The notes: generated by a model not told the origin, from the letters alone. DNA of 64,000 nucleotides from Streptomyces griseiscabiei (GCF_020010925.1 NZ_JAGJBZ010000003.1:62001-126000); one strand, 5' to 3'; shown: positions 16,524 through 25,514, counted from the stretch's first letter. Translations and numbers: made by a program.

Positions 16524-17279
16524 TCAGTCCCTCACCGGCGCGGGGGAGTACCCGGGCCGGGCGCCTCCCCCGCGCGGGGGAGCCGCGGGGCCGGGCGGAG
16601 CCTCGCCCGCCGCGATCAGCCCCGTCTCGTACGCGCAGATCACCGCCTGGACGCGGTCCCGCAGCCCGAGCTTGGCGAGCACGTTGCCGACATGGGTCTT
16701 GACCGTGTGGTCGCTGACGACCAGCTCGGCGGCGATCTCGGCGTTGGACAGCCCGCGCGCCAGCAGCAGCAGCGTCTCGCGCTCCCGCCCGGTCAGCACG
16801 TCGAGCCGGGGGTCGGGCCGCCGCGCCGGTGCGGGAGCGGGCCGCGTGTACCGCTCCACCAGCCGCCGGGCCACGGAGGGCGCCAGCAGCGAGTCACCGC
16901 GCGCCACCACCCGCACGGCGTGCACGAGATCGTCCCGCCGGACGTCCTTGAGCAGGAACCCGCTGGCCCCCGCGTGCAGCGCCTCGTAGACGTACTCGTC
17001 GGAGTCGAAGGTCGTCAGCATCACCACCCGGCAGCCGCCGCCGTCCGGCCCGCTCGCCCCGATGGCCCGGCAGGCCTCGATCCCGTCCATCCGGGGCATC
17101 CGGATGTCGAGCAGCGCCACATCGGCACGCTGCTCGCGCACCGCCGCCACGGCCTCGGCCCCGTCCCCCACCTCCGCGACCACCTCGATGTCCGGCTGCA
17201 CGCCGAGGATCAGCGCGAAGCCGCTGCGCACCAGCTCCTGGTCGTCGGCCACGACCACCCGGATCACCTGACCGGTCAC
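16524..17279 (-). CDS. NarL/LuxR-type response regulator
   Basis: The 251-residue protein has a receiver domain (IRVVVADDQELVRSG, phosphorylatable D58 in LLDIRMPRMDG) and a C-terminal LuxR helix-turn-helix (LTGRERETLLLLARGLSNAEIAAEL, VKTHVGNVLAKLGLRDRVQAV). It would bind DNA as a dimer when phosphorylated by the adjacent kinase. The GTG start sits in a GTGA overlap with the kinase stop, so the two are translated together. A Gly/Pro-rich tail follows the HTH. Frames extending upstream overlap the kinase and were not used. Confidence 0.94.
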   Translation of the reverse strand: MTGQVIRVVVADDQELVRSGFALILGVQPDIEVVAEVGDGAEAVAAVREQRADVALLDIRMPRMDGIEACRAIGASGPDGGGCRVVMLTTFDSDEYVYEALHAGASGFLLKDVRRDDLVHAVRVVARGDSLLAPSVARRLVERYTRPAPAPARRPDPRLDVLTGRERETLLLLARGLSNAEIAAELVVSDHTVKTHVGNVLAKLGLRDRVQAVICAYETGLIAAGEAPPGPAAPPRGGGARPGYSPAPVRD

Positions 17280-18526
17280 GCCCCCGCCTCCGACCCCGCC
17301 ACGACGGCCGGCCCACCCCTGCGCGCCGCATCCGGTACGGGTATCCGCACCCGCACCTCGAACCCCTGCCCGCCGGGCCCCGCCCCGATCTCGGCCGTAC
17401 CCCCGTGCGCGGCGGCCCGCTCCCGCACCCCGACGAGCCCGTGCCCGTGCCCGAGTTCGAGGCCGTACCCGGCGTGCGGCCCGCACCCGTCGTCCAGCAC
17501 ACGTACCGTCAAGTCACTCTCCCCATACATGAGTCGGACGGACACGGTACGGGCGCCCGCGTGCCTGACGGTGTTGGTCACCGCCTCCTGCACCACCCGG
17601 AAGACGGTCGCCCCCGCGGCCCCCGGCAGCTCCCGCTCCGCCCCCACCACCTCGTACCCGACCTCCAGCCCACTGCCCCGCACCCGGTCGAGCAGCGCGG
17701 GCAACTCCCCGACCCCCGGCTGAGGTTCGCGGGGAGCGAGCCCCGACACCCCTGTCTCGCCGTCGTCCCGGTCCTCCCTGTCCTCCCTCAGCACGCCCAG
17801 CATCCGCCGCAGCTGGACCATGGCGTCCCGCCCGGTCTCGGAGATGGCGTCGAAGGCGGCCTCGGCGCGCTCGGGGGCGGTCCGCACGGCCACGGGCCCG
17901 GCCTCCGCCTGCACGATCATCAGGCTGACGGCGTGGGAGAGGATGTCGTGCATCTCCCGCGCGATCCGCGCCCGTTCGCGCGCGGCGGCCCGCTCGGCCT
18001 CCACGAGATGGGCGCGCTGCCGGGCGTCGGTGAGCCGTCCGAAGACATAGGCGGCGGCGAACACGAAGGCGGAGAAGGTCAGTTCACGCGCCGACCGGGT
18101 GTTCAGCCACACCCCCACGGGCACCGCGACACTCACCAGCACCCCGCTGACCAGCCGGACCCACGGCGGCGACAACACGGCGATCGTGTAGACGACGACG
18201 AGCCCGTTGTACGGCAACGGCTGCCCCGGCCCGTCCAGCGCCAGCTTGTACACCATGCTGGTCACCAGCACCGCCAGCAGCACGGCGAACGGGGCCCGCC
18301 GCCGCCACACCAGCGGCACCACGGTCAGCGTCGTCAGCCCGTACGCCGCCCACGTCGCCGGCGCCAGCCCGGCCGCCCGGGGCACCACGAACGGCATCGT
18401 CATGGCCCCCTGCACCAGCAGCGCGACCCCGGCATCCACCACCCACGGATGCCCGCCCGCGAGCACCCGCCCCCGGGCCCACCAGGCCCGTACACCTCGT
18501 ATGCCGTCTCCCCGTATGACGTTCAC
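17276..18526 (-). CDS. Membrane sensor histidine kinase (HisKA_3/NarL class)
   Basis: The 416-residue kinase begins with about five hydrophobic membrane segments (for example VVDAGVALLVQGAMTMPFVV, GVLVSVAVPVGVWL), then a dimerisation/phosphoacceptor helix ARIAREMHDILSHAVSLM with the His in MHD. The ATPase domain follows, with N-box QEAVTNTVRHA and glycine boxes DDGCGPHAGYG and GHGLVGVRERAA. There is no extracellular sensor domain, so it may sense the membrane state. GTG at 18526 follows a GGTGGGG site. It overlaps the response regulator by GTGA. Confidence 0.93.
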   Translation of the reverse strand: MNVIRGDGIRGVRAWWARGRVLAGGHPWVVDAGVALLVQGAMTMPFVVPRAAGLAPATWAAYGLTTLTVVPLVWRRRAPFAVLLAVLVTSMVYKLALDGPGQPLPYNGLVVVYTIAVLSPPWVRLVSGVLVSVAVPVGVWLNTRSARELTFSAFVFAAAYVFGRLTDARQRAHLVEAERAAARERARIAREMHDILSHAVSLMIVQAEAGPVAVRTAPERAEAAFDAISETGRDAMVQLRRMLGVLREDREDRDDGETGVSGLAPREPQPGVGELPALLDRVRGSGLEVGYEVVGAERELPGAAGATVFRVVQEAVTNTVRHAGARTVSVRLMYGESDLTVRVLDDGCGPHAGYGLELGHGHGLVGVRERAAAHGGTAEIGAGPGGQGFEVRVRIPVPDAARRGGPAVVAGSEAGA

Positions 18527-18685
18527 GGGGCCCCACCGTACAGAGAGCCGCCGGACCGACCGGCCCGGACAAAAGCTGAGCGGTTGTGAAGAAGCGTGGC
18601 ACAGCGTCCGCCGACCCTCGCGGACCCACCGCCCCGGAGGCATCATGGCGACCGAGGGGCCACGACCGAGGCCGAGGGGGCAGTC

Positions 18686-18928
18686 ATGAGAAACGATCCG
18701 TTCAGCGAGCCGTACACAGCCGTCCTGCTCAGGTTCGTCGTCCTGGTGGGCCTGCTGTACATGCCGGTCCTGGTCTTCCAGGTGGGCACCTGGCTGCCGT
18801 TCGCCGGAGCCAGCGTCTACCTCCTGTGGGAACTCCGCCGCCTCCACAGCGCGTTCGGCGCACTCACCGGCACCCGGAGGGAGCCGGACCGGCCGGAGCC
18901 GGCCCGGAACGAGACGCTCGGGCACTGA
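18686..18928 (+). CDS. Small membrane protein of unknown function
   Basis: The 80-residue product has two hydrophobic segments (AVLLRFVVLVGLLYMPVLVF and WLPFAGASVYLLWEL) and a charged Arg/Glu/Pro tail. GAGGGGG lies 7 bases before the ATG. It is divergent from the two-component kinase and may share its control region, which suggests a possible accessory or sensed component, but this is only positional. Its stop is 16 bases from the convergent LacI gene. Confidence 0.65.
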   Translation: MRNDPFSEPYTAVLLRFVVLVGLLYMPVLVFQVGTWLPFAGASVYLLWELRRLHSAFGALTGTRREPDRPEPARNETLGH

Positions 18929-18943
18929 CCGAACTGCCCGCGC

Positions 18944-20038
18944 TCAGCGCGCGGGCACGGGCGGCGGCGCCGTACTCAGCCGCCGTACGAGCCGCGTGGG
19001 CACGAGCGTCGTGCCGTGTTCCTCGCTCTCCTCTGCTTCCTCCCGCCCGTCCTCCCGCATCTTCCGCAGCACCCCCTCCACGCACAGCCGCCCCACCTCG
19101 GCGAAATCCTGGTGGACGGTGGTGAGGGGCGGCAGGAAGGACGCGGACTCGGGGATGTCGTCGAAGCCGACGACGCTGACGTCCTCGGGGACCCGGCGCC
19201 CCCGCTCGTTCAGGGCCCGCAGCAACCCCAGCGCCATCTGGTCGTTGGCGACGAACACGGCCGTGCAGTCGGCCTCCTCGGCGATCCGCAGCCCGGCCCG
19301 GTACCCGGACTCGGCGGACCAGTCACCGCGCACGAGCGGCGGCGCCTCCCGGCCCCCGCCGGCCTCGGCGAGCGTCTCCCGCCACGCGTTCGCCCGCCGC
19401 TGCGCCGCGAACGACCCCTCCGGCCCGGCCAGATGCCACACCGTCCCGTGCCCCAGCTCCAGCAGATGCCGTACGGCGTCCCGCGCGCCCCCGGCCTGGT
19501 CGGTGTCGACGACGGTGTACCGGTCCCCGGCGTCGGAGTCGGCCACCACGACCTGCACCCCGGGCGGCACGGACACGGTCGCCGTGTCCAGCAGATGGAC
19601 CTCCATGATCACGATGACCGCGTCCACGGCCAGCTCCCCGAGCCGCGAGAACGCCCCGTTCACCTCGTCCTGCGTCGGCACGGCGACGGGCAGCAGCGTG
19701 ACGGCGTACCCCTCCCGCGCGGCGGACGTGGCGATGGCGTCGAGGGTGCGGATGTTGCCCAGGGTGGAGAGCGAGAAGGTGATCACCCCGAGCGTCCGGA
19801 ACTCCCCGCGTCTGAGCGCCCGTGCCGCGCTGTTGGGCCGGTAGCCCAGCTCCCGCATGGCGTCGAGGACCTGGCGCCGGGTGTCCTCGTTGACTCCGGC
19901 GAAGCCGTTGGAGACGCGGGAGACGGTCTGGGCGGAGACTCCGGCGAGGCGCGCGACATCGCCCATGGAGGGCCCTTGGCGGGGCCGGGCGGCGCGTCGC
20001 TTCGTACCACGCTTGGTACCACCGTCGATCGTGTCCAC
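18944..20038 (-). CDS. LacI-family transcriptional regulator
   Basis: The 364-residue repressor starts with a basic stretch and a LacI helix-turn-helix (SMGDVARLAGVSAQTVSRVSNGFAGVNEDTRRQVLDAMRELGY), the hinge helix NSAARALRRG, and a periplasmic-binding-protein-like sugar domain (GVITFSLSTLGN, FVANDQMALGLLRAL, VSVVGFDDIPES). It presumably binds an oligosaccharide released from plant polysaccharide. The GTG start has AAGGAG 8 bases upstream. It is divergent from the GH30 gene with a perfect 20-bp palindrome between them, so it likely represses that gene and itself. Confidence 0.94.
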   Translation of the reverse strand: MDTIDGGTKRGTKRRAARPRQGPSMGDVARLAGVSAQTVSRVSNGFAGVNEDTRRQVLDAMRELGYRPNSAARALRRGEFRTLGVITFSLSTLGNIRTLDAIATSAAREGYAVTLLPVAVPTQDEVNGAFSRLGELAVDAVIVIMEVHLLDTATVSVPPGVQVVVADSDAGDRYTVVDTDQAGGARDAVRHLLELGHGTVWHLAGPEGSFAAQRRANAWRETLAEAGGGREAPPLVRGDWSAESGYRAGLRIAEEADCTAVFVANDQMALGLLRALNERGRRVPEDVSVVGFDDIPESASFLPPLTTVHQDFAEVGRLCVEGVLRKMREDGREEAEESEEHGTTLVPTRLVRRLSTAPPPVPAR

Positions 20039-20091
20039 CTTGACGACTCCTTGACCCCCGAGATTGGGACAGTGTAGACATCCGCCTCACA

Positions 20092-20111
20092 GGATGTTTA
20101 CGTAAACATCC
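20092..20111. promoter_or_regulatory. LacI-type operator, perfect 20-bp palindrome
   Basis: GGATGTTTACGTAAACATCC is identical to its own reverse complement and has the central CG typical of LacI-family operators. It lies 53 bases from the LacI start and 196 bases before the GH30 start, between the divergent genes. Inference: it is the operator of the adjacent regulator. Confidence 0.85.
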
Positions 20112-20307
20112 ATTGAGCCAAACCATACGAGAGCACCTCGAACCGTAGTAATACACCGCTCCACGGCGGTGAAACGCACAGCACCGCACCGCACTGACCG
20201 CATCGCACCGCAACGCACCGCACCGCGCTGAACGTCGGCCCCCGCTCGGCCCCGATCTCCGTGTACGTCCGCCGGGACGCGGCACACGGAAGAGTTGGAG
20301 TACTCGC

Positions 20308-22374
20308 ATGGCACACCGCACCCGTACGAACCGCAGCCGTACGAGACGGCTCTTCGGGGCCATCGGCATCACGGCCCTGGCCACCGGCACGGCCATGGCC
20401 ACGACCTCCCTGCCGATGGCGCACGCCGACACGACGGCCGCAGCCGCCGCGGTGACGGTCAGCCCCGACCCCTCCTACATGGGCGACAAGTTCGAGGGCT
20501 GGGGCACCAGCCTGGTCTGGTTCGCCAACGCCACCGGCGACTACCCGAAGCCGATCCGCGAGAAGCTCGCGAACCTCCTCTTCGGCGAGGACGGCCTCAA
20601 CCTCAACATCGCCCGCTACAACATCGGCGGCGGCAACGCCCCCGACGTCAAGGACTACCTGCGGGCCGGCGGCGCGGTCGAGGGCTGGTGGAAGGCCCCG
20701 GCGGGCACCACCCGCGAGGACGTCGACTGGTGGAGCGCGGACGACGAGAACGACTGGAACAAGGACGCCGACGCCACCCAGCGCTGGTGGATCGACCGCA
20801 TCAAGAAGGACATCACCCACTGGGAGACCTTCAGCAACTCCCCGCCGTGGTTCATGACGGAGAGCGGCTACGTCTCCGGCGGCTTCGACGCGTCGAAGGA
20901 CCAGCTGAAGGAGGAGTCGGTCGAGGACTTCGCCAAGTACCTCGTCGGCGCCACCGAGCGCCTGGAGAAGGCCCACGGCATCAAGGTCGACACCCTCGAC
21001 CCCTTCAACGAGCCCAACACCAACTACTGGGGCACCAAGCTCGGCGCCGACGGCCAGCCGACCGGAGGCCGCCAGGAGGGCGCCCACATAGGCCCGGAAC
21101 TGCAGCAGAAGGTGCTGCGGGCGCTGGGCCCGGTCCTCGACGACTCCCGCACCCGCGCCGGGATCTCCGCGATGGACGAGACGAACCCGGGCACGTTCGC
21201 CACGAACTGGAACTCCTACCCCAAGGAGGTCCGTGACCTGGTCGACCAGATGAACGTCCACACCTACGGCACCAGCCAGCGCACCACGGTCCGCGACCTC
21301 GCCAAGGCCGCCGACAAGCCGCTGTGGATGAGCGAGGTCGAGGGCGACTGGGGCGACGGCCAGAGCTTCACCGACATGCGCCCCGGTCTGGGCCTCGCCC
21401 AGCGCATGGTCGACGACCTCCGTGAACTGGAGCCCAAGGCCTGGGTGTTCTGGCAGCCGGTCGAGGACTACGACAACATGAAGCCGGGCGGCGAGTCCGC
21501 CAAGGGCGGCAACTGGGGCTCGATCCAGCTCTCCTTCGCCTGCACCCAGTCGGACACGCTCGAGACGTGCCCCATCTACACGAACACCAAGTTCGACACG
21601 GCCCGTAACTTCACCCACTACATCAAGCCGGGCGACCGTCTGATCAAGACGAACGACGAGTCGAGCACGGCGGCGGTCTCGAAGCACGGCGACAGGGCGA
21701 CGGTCGTCCACGTCAACAGCACGACGGCCTCCCGCGCGGTGACGGTCGACCTCTCGAAGTTCGGCGAGATCTCCAAGCACGCGACGGTGACCCCCGTCGT
21801 CACGGACGCCGCGGGCAAGCTGATCCGCGGGCAGGCCGTGAAGGTCGCGGACAAGAAGGCCACGATCACGGTCCCGGCCCAGTCGGTGACCTCGTTCCTG
21901 GTCAAGGGCGTGGACGGCGTCGCCGCCTCCCAGGCCGAACTCCAGGACGACCGCACCTACACCCTCACCGGTGTCCAGAGCAGCAAGAACCTGGCCATCG
22001 CGGCGGACGGCAAGAGCCTGAACATCAAGACCCCGAGCACGAGCGGTTCGGGTCAGCGGTGGACCGTGGACCGCATCGGCGACAACACCCCCGACAACCG
22101 CGCCCGCTACGCCCTCACCGAGCCCACCTCGGGCAAGCGCCTCGCGATCAGGAACGGCTCCCTGGTGGCCGAGCCGGACACGGGCACCCGCGACACCGCC
22201 GCCCAGTGGATCCTCTCCACCACGGGTGACAAGACCTGGACCCTGGTGAACGTGGCCACCGGCCAGCTCCCCGACGTCTACGGCCAGTCCACCAACGACG
22301 GCGCCGGAGTCGGCGTCTGGACCCCGAACTCGGGCTACAACCAGCGCTGGAAGCTGACGGACGTCACGTCGTAG
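20308..22374 (+). CDS. Secreted GH30-family glycoside hydrolase with ricin-type lectin domain
   Basis: The 688-residue protein starts with a twin-arginine-like or long Sec signal (RSRTRRLFGAIGITALATG). The GH30 catalytic domain follows: acid/base E235 in DPFNEPNTNYW and nucleophile E343 in LWMSEVEGDW, then the family's beta domain. The last 140 residues form a QxW-type lectin region (SGQRWTVDRI, AQWILSTTG, NQRWKL). It resembles the endo-beta-1,6-galactanase branch (GH30_5) acting on arabinogalactan side chains; the specificity is an inference. A divergent LacI gene and palindrome suggest substrate-induced expression. Confidence 0.88.
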   Translation: MAHRTRTNRSRTRRLFGAIGITALATGTAMATTSLPMAHADTTAAAAAVTVSPDPSYMGDKFEGWGTSLVWFANATGDYPKPIREKLANLLFGEDGLNLNIARYNIGGGNAPDVKDYLRAGGAVEGWWKAPAGTTREDVDWWSADDENDWNKDADATQRWWIDRIKKDITHWETFSNSPPWFMTESGYVSGGFDASKDQLKEESVEDFAKYLVGATERLEKAHGIKVDTLDPFNEPNTNYWGTKLGADGQPTGGRQEGAHIGPELQQKVLRALGPVLDDSRTRAGISAMDETNPGTFATNWNSYPKEVRDLVDQMNVHTYGTSQRTTVRDLAKAADKPLWMSEVEGDWGDGQSFTDMRPGLGLAQRMVDDLRELEPKAWVFWQPVEDYDNMKPGGESAKGGNWGSIQLSFACTQSDTLETCPIYTNTKFDTARNFTHYIKPGDRLIKTNDESSTAAVSKHGDRATVVHVNSTTASRAVTVDLSKFGEISKHATVTPVVTDAAGKLIRGQAVKVADKKATITVPAQSVTSFLVKGVDGVAASQAELQDDRTYTLTGVQSSKNLAIAADGKSLNIKTPSTSGSGQRWTVDRIGDNTPDNRARYALTEPTSGKRLAIRNGSLVAEPDTGTRDTAAQWILSTTGDKTWTLVNVATGQLPDVYGQSTNDGAGVGVWTPNSGYNQRWKLTDVTS

Positions 22375-22503
22375 GCGTCGTAAGCGACTGCCAGGAAGAA
22401 GGACGCTTCGTCACCGGAGCGGTCCAGGACTACGGTCCGTGCGAGGGTCCCGGTCCGGCGGCGGGCCGGGACTCGCGCGCGAGAAACCCGGGCCGGCCTC
22501 ACT

Positions 22504-22842
22504 TCAGGCCGGGTCCGGCGGCGCGGCGGACGTGGCCGCGCGGCGGTATTCGGCGTTGATGCGCTGGGCCTCTTCGAGCTGGTCTTCCAGGACGATGATG
22601 CGGCAGGCGGCTTCGATGGGTGTGCCCTGGTCGACGAGCTCGCGGGCGCGGGCGGCGATACGCAGCTGGTAGCGGGAGTAGCGGCGGTGACCGCCCTCCG
22701 AGCGCAGCGGGGTGATGAGGCGGGCTTCGCCGATGGCGCGGAGGAACCCTTGGGTGGTGCCGAGCATCTCGGCGGCCCGCCCCATGGTGTAGGCGGGGTA
22801 GTCGTCGTCGTCGAGACGGTCGTACGAGTCGTCTGCGGTCAT
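22504..22842 (-). CDS. MerR-type helix-turn-helix regulator
   Basis: The 112-residue protein has an acidic N-terminus followed by a MerR winged helix (YTMGRAAEMLGTTQGFLRAIGEARLITPLRSEGGHRRYSRYQLRIAARARELVDQG) and a dimerisation helix. There is no C-terminal ligand domain and there are no Cys metal ligands. GGAGAGG lies 5 bases before the ATG, which favours this start over a GTG two codons upstream. This type of MerR gene often accompanies cold-shock and DEAD-box genes in Streptomyces, and such a pair lies 1-3 kb away here. A strong leader hairpin lies upstream. Confidence 0.85.
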   Translation of the reverse strand: MTADDSYDRLDDDDYPAYTMGRAAEMLGTTQGFLRAIGEARLITPLRSEGGHRRYSRYQLRIAARARELVDQGTPIEAACRIIVLEDQLEEAQRINAEYRRAATSAAPPDPA

Positions 22843-22868
22843 TTGCACCTCTCCGGGAAACGCGTCGA

Positions 22869-22901
22869 GGGGCCCTGGCGCCGTACCGGCACCAGGGCCC
22901 C
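22869..22901 (-). promoter_or_regulatory. Strong hairpin in the leader of the MerR-type gene
   Basis: GGGGCCCTGG (22869-22878) pairs with CCAGGGCCCC (22892-22901), and the inner GCCG/CGGC adds four pairs after a single mismatch, with a 3-base loop. It lies 27 bases before the start codon of the minus-strand gene, with no other gene end near, so it may act as an attenuator or a stabilising leader structure. Confidence 0.5.
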
Positions 22902-23410
22902 GAAGGAACTACTACACCACCTGCCGGCCCTGACAGGGCGCCGGCGTTCTCTGTCCGCGTACCCGGCCGTGACGACGGCGGGGTCGCGGGGATCGCGGTT
23001 GCTTGACCGGAGACCACCTCACTATCGATGTCCTGCGGTACCCGGGCTCAGACTTCCGCCCGGGCGATCCTGATGGCGCGGGTTCCTCCGTTCTGCCTCG
23101 GTTCTGCTTTCGCTGATCAACTGCTTGTCACGGGGTACTGCGCTCGCGAGTCCCGCGCCCGCCATGGCCGCGGTCCCGCTCCGGCCGGCAGTTCATGTCT
23201 GCCAGGCCCTGCTGTCCTCCTGGGTTACGAGAGAAACCATAACCACGCCACCACCCAATGTCTACTCCGGCCGACATAGATTTCCGTGTGTCCGATAGGC
23301 AGGTAATCGATCTCGAACGGTGGAACGAATCGGGTGTGGGGCGGGCATGTCCGGGTCGATCGCGGCTGTGCCGGAGGGCTCCGGACGAGCCGCGCATAGG
23401 ATCGGCTCTC
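22902..23410. other. Intergenic stretch without a supported gene
   Basis: About 500 bases between the MerR leader hairpin and the GvpU-like gene. GC is lower than in the flanking genes. Frames present here lack ribosome binding sites and family features. It probably holds the promoters of both divergent neighbours; no clear dyad was recognised. Confidence 0.5.
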
Positions 23411-23770
23411 ATGTCGAAGCCTGACGAGCTGCTCGTTGACGTTGCCACGCTGGTGGAGTCCGGGCAGAGCAATCAGATGTCCCTGACCGTGGTCACCGGT
23501 GGCGCCGTGGTCACCGGCCGGCTGGCGCCCGAGGCGGTGTGGCGGCAGCGGGTGTCGGAGGTCCTGGCGGACTCGGCCCGCCTGGGAGAGTTCTCCGCCG
23601 TCTTCACCGCCGCGGCACGGCGGGACGGGCCGCCCGCGTATCTCCACTTCCACATGGCCCGGATTCTTCAGGGCACGGTGGGAATCCCGGAGACGGGCGG
23701 GATGTACCGCGTCTCGATCGCGGACGTCAGCGCCTGGACCATGGGCGACTTCAGCTACTCCGACCACTGA
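23411..23770 (+). CDS. Small protein resembling gas-vesicle accessory protein GvpU
   Basis: The 119-residue product begins MSKPDELLVDVATLVESGQ, then has a beta-hairpin pattern (MSLTVVTGGAVVTGRLAPEAVW) and a helix, and ends in more strands (LHFHMARILQGTVG, MYRVSIADVSAWTMGDF). The opening pattern recalls GvpU, but no gas vesicle structural gene (gvpA) is present, so the name should be taken as a fold hint. The ATG start at 23411 begins the recognisable pattern; upstream extension is possible but not supported. The ribosome binding site is weak. Confidence 0.6.
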   Translation: MSKPDELLVDVATLVESGQSNQMSLTVVTGGAVVTGRLAPEAVWRQRVSEVLADSARLGEFSAVFTAAARRDGPPAYLHFHMARILQGTVGIPETGGMYRVSIADVSAWTMGDFSYSDH

Positions 23771-23826
23771 CACACGGGAGGGCCCGACCGGCGTACACCG
23801 GTCGAGCCCTCCCCACTGCCCGAGTG

Positions 23827-25272
23827 TCAGGCCGCCGTTCCGGCGGCGGAGCGCCGCCCGCCACCCCACCGGGCGCGGGGGGCCGTACCGCGCTTGCGCT
23901 GCTCGGCGGGCGGCGCGGTGATCGTCACGGGAATCCCGGAGGGCGTCCGCGCGCCGGTGATCCGGCTGAGCTCCTCCTCGCCGGAGCGGACCCGGGTGGT
24001 CGTGGGCACGATCCCGGCGGCGGCCATGAGGCGGGTCATGTCGCGGCGCTGGTCGGCGGTGACCAGGGTGACGACGCTGCCCGACTCGCCGGCCCGTGCG
24101 GTACGGCCGCCGCGGTGGAGGTAGTCCTTGTGGTCGCTCGGCGGGTCCACGTTGACGACGAGGTCGAGGTTGTCGACGTGGATGCCGCGCGCGGCGACGT
24201 TGGTCGCGACCAGGACGGTGACATGCCCGGTCTTGAACCGGGCGAGCGTACGGGTGCGCTGCGGCTGCGACTTCCCGCCGTGCAGGGCCGCTGCCCGCAC
24301 CCCGCAGCCGAGGAGCTCCTCGGTGAGGCGGTCCACGGCGTGCTTGGTGTCCAGGAACATGATCACCCGCCCGTCGCGTGCCGCGATCTCCGTCGTCAGC
24401 CGCTGCTTGTCGGGACCGTGCACATGCAGGACGTGGTGCTCCATCGTGGTGACCGCGCCCTGGGAGGGATCCACGGAGTGGACCACGGGGTCGCTGAGAT
24501 AGCGGCGGACCAGGAGGTCGACGTTGCGGTCCAGGGTCGCGGAGAACAGCAGTCGCTGGCCGTCGGGCCGGACCTGGTCGAGGAGTGCGGTGACCTGTGG
24601 CATGAAGCCCATGTCGGCCATCTGGTCGGCCTCGTCGAGGACGGTGATGGCGACCCGGTCCAGCCGGCAGTCGCCGCGGTCGATGAAGTCCTTGAGCCGG
24701 CCGGGGGTGGCCACGACGACCTCGGCGCCGCCGCGCAGCGCGCTCGCCTGCCGGCCCATCGGCATGCCGCCGACGACGGTGGCCAGACGCAGCCGCACGG
24801 CGCGGGCGTACGGGGTGAGCGCGTCGGTGACCTGCTGCGCGAGTTCCCGGGTGGGGACGAGGACGAGCGCCAGCGGCTGCCGGGGCTCGGCCCGCTGTCC
24901 GGCGGTACGGGCCAGCAGCGCGAGGCCGAAGGCGAGGGTCTTGCCGGACCCGGTCCGCCCCCGGCCGAGGACGTCACGGCCCGCCAGGGAGTTCGGCAGT
25001 GTCGCCCCCTGGATGGGGAACGGGACGGACACGCCCTGCGCGGTCAGGGCGGCCAGGAGCCCCCGGGACAGGCCGAGATCGGCGAAGCTCTCGACGGCGG
25101 GCAGCGCCGGAGTGATCGTCTTCGGCAGCGCGAACTCGCCCTGCACCGCGCCGGGCCGCCGCCCGGACCCACCGGAACGCTTCGGTCCTCCCGACCGGCT
25201 CGGGGCGGACGCCGATCCGAAGCGACTGCCCCGGCGGGTGCGGGTAGAACGGCTGGTGCGTGTGGGGTTCAT
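23827..25272 (-). CDS. DEAD-box RNA helicase (paralogue 1)
   Basis: The 481-residue helicase unwinds RNA duplexes with ATP, probably at low temperature. A short basic Ser/Arg/Gly N-terminus precedes the Q motif region (FADLGLSRGLLAAL, PFPIQ), motif I GRTGSGKT, Ia PTRELAQQ, II DEAD (VLDEADQMADMGF), III SAT (LLFSATL), and the second lobe with HGGKSQPQR, ATNVAARGIHV and HRGGRTARAG. GAGGAAGG precedes the ATG. It follows a cold-shock gene on the same strand across a terminator. A close paralogue with the same neighbour lies at 55960-57567, sharing long identical DNA. Confidence 0.95.
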   Translation of the reverse strand: MNPTRTSRSTRTRRGSRFGSASAPSRSGGPKRSGGSGRRPGAVQGEFALPKTITPALPAVESFADLGLSRGLLAALTAQGVSVPFPIQGATLPNSLAGRDVLGRGRTGSGKTLAFGLALLARTAGQRAEPRQPLALVLVPTRELAQQVTDALTPYARAVRLRLATVVGGMPMGRQASALRGGAEVVVATPGRLKDFIDRGDCRLDRVAITVLDEADQMADMGFMPQVTALLDQVRPDGQRLLFSATLDRNVDLLVRRYLSDPVVHSVDPSQGAVTTMEHHVLHVHGPDKQRLTTEIAARDGRVIMFLDTKHAVDRLTEELLGCGVRAAALHGGKSQPQRTRTLARFKTGHVTVLVATNVAARGIHVDNLDLVVNVDPPSDHKDYLHRGGRTARAGESGSVVTLVTADQRRDMTRLMAAAGIVPTTTRVRSGEEELSRITGARTPSGIPVTITAPPAEQRKRGTAPRARWGGGRRSAAGTAA

Positions 25273-25409
25273 TCAGAGCCTTCCTCGACACGGCACGTAT
25301 CGCGGAATTCCGGCAACGAATGAACAGCGTACGGAATCACAGGCACGGGCCGAATGAAATGCGAGCCAATTTCGAGAGAAACAGGAAATAAGCCCTGGGA
25401 AATGCGCGC

Positions 25410-25447
25410 AGCTGGGGCCCGCACCCCGAGGGATGCGGGCCCCAGCT
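25410..25447 (-). terminator. Terminator of cold-shock gene 1
   Basis: AGCTGGGGCCCGCA (25410-25423) pairs perfectly with TGCGGGCCCCAGCT (25434-25447), a 14-bp stem with a 10-base loop. It lies between the cold-shock gene and the helicase, so it would separate or attenuate their transcription. Confidence 0.85.
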
Positions 25448-25474
25448 ACGTATTACGCGTCAGCGCCAAGCATC

Positions 25475-25502
25475 AAGTACTAAGCACTAAGTACTAAGCA
25501 CT
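25475..25502. repeat. 14-bp unit in tandem just after cold-shock gene 1
   Basis: AAGTACTAAGCACT occurs twice in tandem (25475-25488 and 25489-25502), followed by a partial unit. It is AT-rich compared with its surroundings and sits between the cold-shock stop codon and the terminator. The equivalent place of the second cold-shock gene has a shorter GTCAGC repeat. It looks like a slippage product. Confidence 0.8.
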
Positions 25503-25514
25503 AAGCATCAGGCG

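Noticed and set aside
20177..20230. CGCAC/GCACC-rich stretch before the GH30 gene as a regulatory array
   Set aside because: The units are short and irregular and look like ordinary low-complexity GC-rich sequence; no consistent spacing was found.
23411..23770. Gas vesicle locus
   Set aside because: Only a GvpU-like small protein is seen; no gvpA or other gas vesicle gene is nearby.
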